A stretch of DNA of 14,824 nt, from contig CABIXK010000012.1 in assembly GCA_902362705.1 (NCBI GenBank), positions 1 through 14,824 of the forward strand, read 5' to 3'. This DNA is from Rikenellaceae bacterium (GTDB taxonomy: Bacteria > Bacteroidota > Bacteroidia > Bacteroidales > Rikenellaceae). A program made the translations under genes and the position numbers. Of the stretch, positions 6,638-11,969 are shown in pieces. Each line of letters opens with the position of its first letter. Position 1 is the first letter of the stretch. Under the pieces are notes generated by a model that was not told the origin of the DNA, made no database searches, and saw only the letters and a program-made list of their open reading frames with translations.

Positions 6638-6667
6638 AAATTGAAAATGGAGAGTTGAAAATGGAGA
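6626..6667 (+). repeat. A-rich 7-nt-period array overlapping the end of the lipid kinase gene
   Basis: Six heptamers align: GGCAGAA, GTTGAAA, ATTGAAA, ATGGAGA, GTTGAAA, ATGGAGA. The TGA stop of the kinase gene is within the second unit. Confidence 0.83.
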
Positions 6668-6719
6668 ATATCTTTCGACCGTTTCAACGATCCGTTCCGA
6701 CGTCTGCAACCTGCTCCCG

Positions 6720-6754
6720 ACTCCTTATTTTTAATTTTCCACTTTCCGTTTCCC
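6720..6754 (-). repeat. A-rich 7-nt-period array, inverted, abutting the next start codon
   Basis: Read on the minus strand, five heptamers align: GGGAAAC, GGAAAGT, GGAAAAT, TAAAAAT, AAGGAGT. It ends 1 nt before the ATG of the MmcQ/YjbR gene and points against the array at 6626-6667, with about 50 nt of non-repeated sequence between. Confidence 0.75.
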
Positions 6755-6755
6755 C

Positions 6756-7139
6756 ATGGACGTTCTCTCCTTCCGCGACTACTGCCTGTCGTTGCCGATG
6801 ACCGAAGAGTCGACCCCGTTCGACGAGACGACGCTCGTCTACAAGGTGGGCGGCAAGATGTATGCCTGCGCCGACATGGCCGAGTTCGCGACCGTGGCCG
6901 TGAAGTGCGATCCCGACGAGGCGATCGCCCTGCGCGAGCGCTACGCCGAGGTGGGGCCGGCCTACCACTTCAACAAGCGCCACTGGAACGGCATCCGCAC
7001 CGACGGCGATCTGCCCGACGCCTTCCTGCGAGAGCAGATCCGCCGCTCCTATATGCTGGTGCTGCGCCGCAGCGTCGTCCCGCGCTCGCTGCGCGACGAG
7101 ATCCTCGCCGAGGTCGAGCGCGTCGGCCTGCCCGAGTAG
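6756..7139 (+). CDS. MmcQ/YjbR family protein
   Basis: This 127-aa protein has the usual length and pattern of the MmcQ/YjbR family: an N-terminal helix with SFRDYCLSLPMTEESTPFDE, the strand pair TLVYKVGGKMYACADM, VAVKCDPDEAIALRERY (CDP at 51-53), and the diagnostic AYHFNKRHWNGI (69-80), followed by helices ending in REQIRRSYMLVLRRSV. The fold resembles a CyaY-like DNA-binding domain, but the cellular role is poorly known. It is cytoplasmic, with no signal peptide. The ATG at 6756 follows an inverted repeat array directly, so its translation start has almost no ordinary leader. It may be the last gene of the pepD-kinase transcript or have its own promoter, which I cannot see. Confidence 0.9.
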   Translation: MDVLSFRDYCLSLPMTEESTPFDETTLVYKVGGKMYACADMAEFATVAVKCDPDEAIALRERYAEVGPAYHFNKRHWNGIRTDGDLPDAFLREQIRRSYMLVLRRSVVPRSLRDEILAEVERVGLPE

Positions 7140-7232
7140 GCAGCTGGTCCCCGAGCAGGGGGCGTGCCCGGAGCGGGCGCGGCGGTCCGCGCAGGATTCT
7201 CCGCGCTGGCGATCTCCCCTCCGGCACAGACG

Positions 7233-7267
7233 AAAAATCCCGCCCGGCTATGCAGTCGGGCGGGATT
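7233..7267 (-). terminator. Rho-independent terminator downstream of pfp
   Basis: On the minus strand, an 11-bp perfect stem (AATCCCGCCCG / CGGGCGGGATT, plus-strand 7236-7246 and 7257-7267, 10-nt loop) ends in a T run. It lies about 25 nt after the pfp stop codon. Confidence 0.88.
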
Positions 7268-7290
7268 CGCATTGGGTCGCCTTGCGGCGC

Positions 7291-8526
7291 TTACTTCCAG
7301 TTGAGGATCTTGTAGAAGTCGAAGGCTGCGGGGTCGGCCACATACTGCTTGGCTGCCTCGTAGTCGGCCTCCGTGACGGCGTTGAGGATGTTGTCCACCA
7401 CCGACGAGAACTTGTCCGACGAGATGTCGACCAGACGGGGCGGAATCTTGCCCGTCGTGGGATCCTGCAGGTCCTTCAGGTAGAGCGGAGCGACGTTGCC
7501 CTCCGAGTCGACGTAGACCATGCAGCCCGTCTTGCCCTCCTTGAAGAGCTTCAGCACGCCGATACCCAGCTCCGAGCAGTAGGTCAGGTCGTAGGCGATC
7601 GGAGTCTGGCAGCGGATCTCGTAGCCGAGCTCCACGGGACGGCTCTTGACCTTGATACCCAGCTCCTTGAGCTTCTTCTCGATCATCTCGTTGAAGATGT
7701 GCGCCTTCGACACCTTGCCCAGCTCGGGGTGGCCGTGGTCGTCGTAGGTGAAGTGCACGCCGCTCTTGCGGATCTCCTCGTCGGAGAGCGAGTGGAAGAC
7801 GCCCTCCGAGATGACGGCAGCGCCGTAGTCCATGCCCATGATCTTGCGCTTGATGATCGACGAGATCACCAGGTTGACGATCTTCTCGACGGTGATCTCC
7901 GTCTTGTCGAACATCTCGGGGATGACGATCATCGGGTAGTGGCAGGCCTCGCCGATGCCGAATGCCAGGTGGCCCGCCGAGCGGCCCATGGCTGCCAGCA
8001 CGAACCAGTTGCCGCTCGTGCGTGCGTCGACATAGACGGCACGGGCGATGACGGCACCCTTGTCCTTGGCCGACTCGTAGCCGAACGTCGGCGTGCCCTT
8101 CGGGAGGGGCAGGTCGTTGTCGATGGTCTTCGGCACGTGGATGTTGGCGATGGGGTACTGCTTCTTCTCCAGGAACTTGGCGATGCGGTTGGCCGTCGAG
8201 GCGGTGTCGTCGCCGCCCACCGTGACGAGCAGCTTGATGTTGTTCTCGGTGAAGAGCTTGAGGTTGAAGTTGTTCTCGAAGTCGGCGTCGGTCGGCTTGA
8301 AGCGGCTCATCTGCAGGAACGAACCGCCCTGGTTGAAGATGCCGTCGGCCATCGGATAATCGATGTCCACGGTGCGGGGCGAGGGGTTGAACAGACCCGT
8401 ATAGCCCTCGTGCAGGCCGATCACGCGGTAACCCTGGCGCAGGAACGCCTTGGCGACGCTGCCCACGACGGTGTTCATGCCGGGGGCCGGTCCGCCGCCG
8501 GTCAGAATAGCGATAGCTTCTTTCAT
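7291..8526 (-). CDS. pfp: Pyrophosphate-dependent 6-phosphofructokinase
   Basis: This 411-aa cytosolic enzyme should transfer phosphate from PPi to fructose 6-phosphate, a reversible step of glycolysis. It begins MKEAIAILTGGGPAPGMN, the phosphofructokinase nucleotide/PPi loop. The donor choice is readable: GGDDT at 104-108 has aspartate where ATP enzymes have glycine (GGDGS), and PKTIDND at 132-138 carries the lysine typical of PPi enzymes. MGRSAGHLAFGIG and the later sugar-phosphate-binding region are present. The length matches the roughly 400-residue group rather than the 550-residue PFP. Compared with its neighbours it reads as a highly conserved, well-expressed gene. It is monocistronic, with a promoter at 8580-8610 and a terminator at 7233-7267. 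Confidence 0.95.
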   Translation of the reverse strand: MKEAIAILTGGGPAPGMNTVVGSVAKAFLRQGYRVIGLHEGYTGLFNPSPRTVDIDYPMADGIFNQGGSFLQMSRFKPTDADFENNFNLKLFTENNIKLLVTVGGDDTASTANRIAKFLEKKQYPIANIHVPKTIDNDLPLPKGTPTFGYESAKDKGAVIARAVYVDARTSGNWFVLAAMGRSAGHLAFGIGEACHYPMIVIPEMFDKTEITVEKIVNLVISSIIKRKIMGMDYGAAVISEGVFHSLSDEEIRKSGVHFTYDDHGHPELGKVSKAHIFNEMIEKKLKELGIKVKSRPVELGYEIRCQTPIAYDLTYCSELGIGVLKLFKEGKTGCMVYVDSEGNVAPLYLKDLQDPTTGKIPPRLVDISSDKFSSVVDNILNAVTEADYEAAKQYVADPAAFDFYKILNWK

Positions 8527-8579
8527 GGTTTTGGCTTTTATGTGTTTGAAAACTTGTGTTCCGATGGAATTTCGCCGCC

Positions 8580-8610
8580 CGAAATTACGGCTTTTTTTTC
8601 AATCCTGCAA
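8580..8610 (-). promoter_or_regulatory. Promoter of pfp
   Basis: On the minus strand, TAATTTCG (8587-8580; 7 of 8 to TAnnTTTG including the free positions) lies 20 nt downstream of a TTG (8610-8608). Spacing fits the Bacteroidota -33/-7 pattern. The expected leader is about 45 nt. Confidence 0.5.
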
Positions 8611-8648
8611 GCCGCGGGCGAAGATCGCCCCGGGCGGCGCTCCGCACA

Positions 8649-8681
8649 AAGGCGGACCCCCTTCGTGGAGACCCGCCTTCG
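8649..8681 (-). terminator. Weak terminator-like hairpin downstream of the cold-shock gene
   Basis: On the minus strand AAGGCGG and CCGCCTTT form an outer stem around an imperfect inner stem, ending in only three T residues. It lies 25 nt past the csp stop codon and is the only candidate before pfp. Confidence 0.4.
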
Positions 8682-8705
8682 AGTGAAGTGAATGGTAATT
8701 ATAGT

Positions 8706-8906
8706 TTATTCGACTACAGTTACGTTCACAGCCTGTTCGCCCTTGGCACCGCTGCCGACTTCGAACTCGACCTTCTGTCCTTCGTTGAGCGACTTGAAAC
8801 CGTTCGAGACGATGCCCGTGAAGTGAACGAAGATCTCTTTGCCGTTCTCGCCCGTGATGAATCCGTAGCCTTTCTTGCTATCGAACCACTTGACTTGACC
8901 TTTCAT
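8706..8906 (-). CDS. Cold-shock domain protein (CspA family)
   Basis: This 66-aa protein is a single OB-fold cold-shock domain. It begins [17 protein letters not shown], with RNP1 (KGYGFI, 12-17) and RNP2 (IFVHF, 25-29), and ends with the usual [16 protein letters not shown] strands. It should bind single-stranded RNA or DNA and act as an RNA chaperone in the cytoplasm. The frame stays open upstream to another ATG, but the ATG at 8906 gives the standard family start, and the promoter at 8931-8962 excludes the longer form. The predicted leader is under 20 nt, so this copy lacks a long structured cspA-type leader and is probably not regulated that way. Confidence 0.95.
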   Translation of the reverse strand: MKGQVKWFDSKKGYGFITGENGKEIFVHFTGIVSNGFKSLNEGQKVEFEVGSGAKGEQAVNVTVVE

Positions 8907-8930
8907 AGTAATAAATGTTAAAGTGTTCGG

Positions 8931-8962
8931 CAAAGTAACGCAAAAATGCGTGGCCGTCAAAA
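8931..8962 (-). promoter_or_regulatory. Promoter of the cold-shock gene
   Basis: On the minus strand TTTTG (8962-8958) and TTACTTTG (8938-8931) are exactly 19 nt apart, matching the Bacteroidota -33/-7 layout with one mismatch in the -7 box. Confidence 0.68.
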
Positions 8963-9000
8963 CTTTTCGGGTTAATTTTTCGGGTTCGGCGAAATTTTAT

Positions 9001-9008
9001 TACATTTG
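9001..9008 (+). promoter_or_regulatory. -7 box of the lipoprotein/radical SAM operon
   Basis: TACATTTG is an exact match to TAnnTTTG, 30 nt before the lipoprotein start. A weak TTTTC at 8977-8981 sits at the -33 spacing (19 nt). It diverges from the cold-shock promoter, whose -33 element is only about 40 bp away. Confidence 0.6.
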
Positions 9009-9038
9009 TTTCGGGGAAAAAGCCCCCTTGGGAAGCCT

Positions 9039-9293
9039 ATGAATAGAAAATGGAAACTCGCCCTTGCGGCGCTGCTCGGGTTCTCGACGGCCTGCTCGAC
9101 GGTGAAGAACGCCCCCCGGCGCGACGCCGCCGAGGGCGGGGAGCGCATCGAGCAGCGCGACAGCCTGCGCATCATGGTCATGTACGGCGTGCCCACGCCG
9201 CGTCCCGAGCGCCTCGACGCGCAGCAGCAGCAGCAGCGCGAGGCCTCCGAAGTCGCCGACCCGGCCGTCGGGGAGCGCGCCGGCGAGCGATGA
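9039..9293 (+). CDS. Short putative lipoprotein, presumed partner or substrate of the adjacent radical SAM enzyme
   Basis: This 84-aa product begins MNRKWKLALAALLGFSTAC. A hydrophobic leader ends in a Cys (C19) that could be lipidated, although S at -3 is not the usual L/V/I. The mature part is charged and disordered-looking, with one conserved-looking core, RIMVMYGVPTP (44-54), then five glutamines coded by (CAG)5 at 9222-9236 and an E/A-rich tail. I recall lipoproteins in the Bacteroidales rSAM/lipoprotein system (TIGR04134 from memory) with a similar LLGFS-C leader and a YGTP/YGVP core followed by a longer domain. Here that domain is absent. The start at ATG 9039 is chosen over the upstream in-frame ATG 9006 because it gives a clean leader and lies after the promoter. 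The stop overlaps the enzyme's ATG (ATGA), which indicates coupled translation. Confidence 0.78.
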   Translation: MNRKWKLALAALLGFSTACSTVKNAPRRDAAEGGERIEQRDSLRIMVMYGVPTPRPERLDAQQQQQREASEVADPAVGERAGER

Positions 9294-10363
9294 ACGGCCG
9301 CCGCCTGGGTCTGCGCAAGAGGCTGGCTCTGAACATATTTTCGGATCTCTACCGCGCGAAGGCGGCCGAGCACCGGCTCGATACCCTTTTCTGGGAGTGC
9401 ACGCTGCGCTGCAACCTCTCGTGCCGCCATTGCGGCAGCGACTGCCGCACCGAGCCCGCCGTACCCGACATGCCGCTGGCCGATTTCCTGCGGGTGCTCG
9501 ACGAGGAGGTGACGCCCCACGTCGATCCTGCGGAGGTGCTCGTCGTCTTCTCGGGCGGCGAGGTGCTGCTGCGCGACGATCTGGAGGAGGCGGGCGCCGA
9601 GGTCGCGCGCCGCGGCTATGCGTGGGGCATGGTGACCAACGGCATGGCCCTCACCGCGGCGCGGCTCCGCACGCTGCGCGACGCGGGGCTGGCCACCGTG
9701 TCGCTCAGCCTCGACGGCTTCGAAGCCGAGCACAACTACGTGCGCCGCAATCCGCGCAGCTACGACCGGGCGCTCGACGCCCTGCGGCTCATCGTGCGCG
9801 AGCAGGGGCTCACCTACGACGTGGTGACCTGCGTCACGGCGCCGCTCGTGCCGCAGCTCGAGGCCTTCCGCGACATGCTCGTCGCCGAGGGGGTGCGCTC
9901 GTGGCGTCTGTTCACGATCTTCCCCGCGGGGCGCGCCGCCGCCGATGCGACGCTGCGTCTGGGCGACGCCGACTTCCGCCGCCTGCTCGACTTCATCCGC
10001 CGCACGCGCAAGGAGGGGCGGATCGCCGCCAGCTACGCCTGCGAGGGGTTTCTGGGCGGCTACGAGGCGGAGGTGCGCGACCACTTCTACCAGTGCGCCG
10101 CGGGCGTTTCTGTCGCCTCGGTGCGCGTCGACGGCGCCATCTCGGGCTGCACGTCGATCCGCGCCGACTACCACCAGGGCAACATCTACACCGACTCGTT
10201 CTGGGACGTGTGGGAGCACCGCTTCGAGCCCTTCCGCAACCGCGAGTGGGCCCGCCGCGGGGCGTGCGCCGAGTGCCGCATGTTCCGCTACTGCCTGGGC
10301 GGCGGCATGCACCTGCGCGATGGCGAGGGGGAGCTGCTGCAGTGTCATTACCACCGGCTCTGA
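9290..10363 (+). CDS. Radical SAM/SPASM enzyme, rSAM/lipoprotein system type
   Basis: This 357-aa protein has the radical SAM cluster motif CNLSCRHC (C41, C45, C48) that binds the SAM-cleaving 4Fe-4S cluster, the SAM-contacting FSGGE (88-91), VTNG and LSLDG strands of the partial TIM barrel, and a C-terminal SPASM-like cysteine set (C269, C287, C326, C329, C335, C352) for auxiliary clusters. This architecture is typical of enzymes that modify ribosomally made peptides or proteins, and I recall the group as the rSAM partner of a lipoprotein (TIGR04133 from memory). The ATG at 9290 overlaps the lipoprotein stop by 4 nt, so the lipoprotein is the natural candidate substrate; which residue would be changed is unknown. 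The enzyme has no signal peptide, so any modification would precede export. Confidence 0.9.
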   Translation: MNGRRLGLRKRLALNIFSDLYRAKAAEHRLDTLFWECTLRCNLSCRHCGSDCRTEPAVPDMPLADFLRVLDEEVTPHVDPAEVLVVFSGGEVLLRDDLEEAGAEVARRGYAWGMVTNGMALTAARLRTLRDAGLATVSLSLDGFEAEHNYVRRNPRSYDRALDALRLIVREQGLTYDVVTCVTAPLVPQLEAFRDMLVAEGVRSWRLFTIFPAGRAAADATLRLGDADFRRLLDFIRRTRKEGRIAASYACEGFLGGYEAEVRDHFYQCAAGVSVASVRVDGAISGCTSIRADYHQGNIYTDSFWDVWEHRFEPFRNREWARRGACAECRMFRYCLGGGMHLRDGEGELLQCHYHRL

Positions 10364-10387
10364 CGCCGGATAAAGATTCATAAACCG

Positions 10388-11266
10388 ATGAAAAAGAACG
10401 AAAAAGAGGTTTTCGAGCCGCTGCCCGGGGAGGAGCGGCCGACGGAGGCGGAGGTCGATCCGATGCCGCAGGACAACGATGCCGAGGCGCTGTGCCGGGC
10501 GCGCCGCGATGTGCGCTATGGGTTGCTGTGGTGCCTGGGCGGTCTGGCCGTGACGCTGGGTTCCTACTGGTTCGCCGAGGAGGGCGGAAAATATCTGATG
10601 GCCACGGGCGCCATCGTCTGGGGTGCGATCCAGGCGCTGCGCGGAGTGGTCAATCTGCTGCGCCTGCACTACAGGCGGGGCGAGCGGGCCGCTTTCCGGC
10701 GCACGATCTGCACGGCCCTCGCGGCGGCGATCGTCGGGGGCGTTGCGGTGTGGCAGGCCGTGAAGGTTACGATCGGAGAGGAGCTACGCCTGGTCGGGCA
10801 CGAGCAGCGGATCGAGATCCCCGCGCTGCGGCTGCGCATGGCCGTGCCGGCGGGCTATACCGAGGTGGAGTACGAGACGACGCCCGAGACCGACACCGCA
10901 TATGCCCTCCACCGCGCCTCGGCATGGAACGAGCGGCGCTGCATCACCGTCGAGGGTATCGAGGGAATGCTGCGCGCCGACAGCGTCACGTGTGTGGACG
11001 AGATGGACGATTACCTGCGCGCGCAGGCCGAGGAGTTCCTCGACGACGGCATCCTCGGCGAGCCCGAGACGGTAGAGATCGGCGGCGTGCGCATGATGAA
11101 GCACCGCGGCCGGGTCTCGCGGTCGCCGGGCTACATCTATGTGTTCTACGACCTGGCGCACGACTTCTCGCTCGTGACCCTCTATTTCTCCTACGTCGCC
11201 GAGGTGCCCGACGCCTCGGTCGAGCGGCAGGCCGAGGAGCGGCTGCGGCAGCTGGAATTATATTGA
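10388..11266 (+). CDS. Membrane protein of unknown function
   Basis: I do not recognise a family for this 292-aa protein. It has an acidic, charged N-terminal stretch (1-40), then likely membrane segments near 44-62, 68-92 and 108-127, with a basic loop RLHYRRGERAAFRR between the second and third. A soluble C-terminal domain of about 160 residues follows, rich in E and R, with beta-type strands (LRLRMAVPAGYTEVEYE, CITVEGIEG, VYIYVFYDL-like YIYVFYDLAHDFSLVTLYFSY). The C-terminal part probably lies outside the cytoplasm if three segments are right. The gene starts 24 nt after the radical SAM gene on the same strand with no terminator between, so it is likely cotranscribed and might serve the same system. 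The shared terminator follows it. Confidence 0.82.
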   Translation: MKKNEKEVFEPLPGEERPTEAEVDPMPQDNDAEALCRARRDVRYGLLWCLGGLAVTLGSYWFAEEGGKYLMATGAIVWGAIQALRGVVNLLRLHYRRGERAAFRRTICTALAAAIVGGVAVWQAVKVTIGEELRLVGHEQRIEIPALRLRMAVPAGYTEVEYETTPETDTAYALHRASAWNERRCITVEGIEGMLRADSVTCVDEMDDYLRAQAEEFLDDGILGEPETVEIGGVRMMKHRGRVSRSPGYIYVFYDLAHDFSLVTLYFSYVAEVPDASVERQAEERLRQLELY

Positions 11267-11280
11267 TTTGGATGTAAAAG

Positions 11281-11320
11281 AAGGCGGAGGGACACCCGTT
11301 CGGGGCGTCCCTCCGCTTTT
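11281..11320. terminator. Bidirectional terminator between convergent operons
   Basis: The perfect 10-bp stem GCGGAGGGAC / GTCCCTCCGC (11284-11293 and 11307-11316) has a further GC-rich inner stem. A TTTT follows on the plus strand, and CTTCTTTT on the minus strand. It can end both the rSAM operon and the thiamine operon. Confidence 0.85.
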
Positions 11321-11336
11321 GTGTACGACGGCGGTC

Positions 11337-11963
11337 TTATCGTCCGCCTGCGGCCGCTTCTGCCGCCGCGCGCCGCCAGCGCAGGTAGCCCGCCACGGCC
11401 AGTGCCGAGTAGAGGGCGTAGAGGCCGGCCGTGAGCGGAAGCTGCTTGTGGAGATAGAGCCCCACGCACACCAGGTCGACCGCCAGCCACACCAGCCACT
11501 GCTCGGTCAGCTTGCGCGAGAGCATCCAGTAGGCGACGATGCAGAGCGCCGTGGTGAGGCTGTCCCAGAAGGGGACCGTGCTGTCGGTGAGGCGGGCGAG
11601 GGCGAGGTAGATCGCCCCGTGCAGCGCTGCATAGGCCGCCACGAGCCCCGGCACGTAGCGCCACGGCGTCGGGCGGATGGGGGAGGCGACGGCGGCCCGG
11701 TCGTCGGTGCGGTTGTCGGTGCGGTCGGCCCCCTTGCGCTGTGCTGCGCGTCGCCAGACGGCCCAGCCGTAGAGCCCCGCGGCGATGTAGTAGAGCTGCA
11801 TCGAGCAGTCGGCGTAGAGCCCCGAGCGGAAGTAGAGCGCCCCGTGCACCGCGGGCATGACGAGCCCCACGATCCAAAGCCGGATGTCGGCACGGTATTC
11901 GAGCCACAGATAGAGCAGCCCGAGCGCGACGCCCGCGATCTGCAGAAGCAGATTCCAATCCAT
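11337..11963 (-). CDS. pnuT: PnuC-family permease, probably thiamine transporter PnuT
   Basis: This 208-aa inner-membrane protein has about seven hydrophobic segments and the tryptophan- and tyrosine-rich style of the PnuC family: LLYLWLEYRADIRLW near residue 17, MQLYYIAAGLYGW (55-67), FWDSLTTALCIVAYWMLSRK (132-151) and QWLVWLAVDLVCVGLY (155-170). A charged insert at 71-98 (RKGADRTDNRTDDR) forms a hydrophilic loop. PnuC proteins carry vitamins by facilitated diffusion and rely on phosphorylation inside the cell to trap them. Nicotinamide riboside is the classic cargo, but the TonB receptor 6 nt upstream and the TPP riboswitch in the leader point to thiamine. The trapping kinase or pyrophosphokinase is not in this operon, as the terminator follows directly. 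Confidence 0.88.
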   Translation of the reverse strand: MDWNLLLQIAGVALGLLYLWLEYRADIRLWIVGLVMPAVHGALYFRSGLYADCSMQLYYIAAGLYGWAVWRRAAQRKGADRTDNRTDDRAAVASPIRPTPWRYVPGLVAAYAALHGAIYLALARLTDSTVPFWDSLTTALCIVAYWMLSRKLTEQWLVWLAVDLVCVGLYLHKQLPLTAGLYALYSALAVAGYLRWRRAAAEAAAGGR

Positions 11964-11969
11964 AAGTGT

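Noticed and set aside
7282..8691. A 469-aa plus-strand ORF opposite the phosphofructokinase
   Set aside because: It is the antisense shadow of pfp, rich in V, D, L, H and R with no motif.
8706..8960. Longer 84-aa form of the cold-shock protein
   Set aside because: The extra N-terminal residues are coded by the promoter region; the -7 box at 8931-8938 would lie inside the gene.
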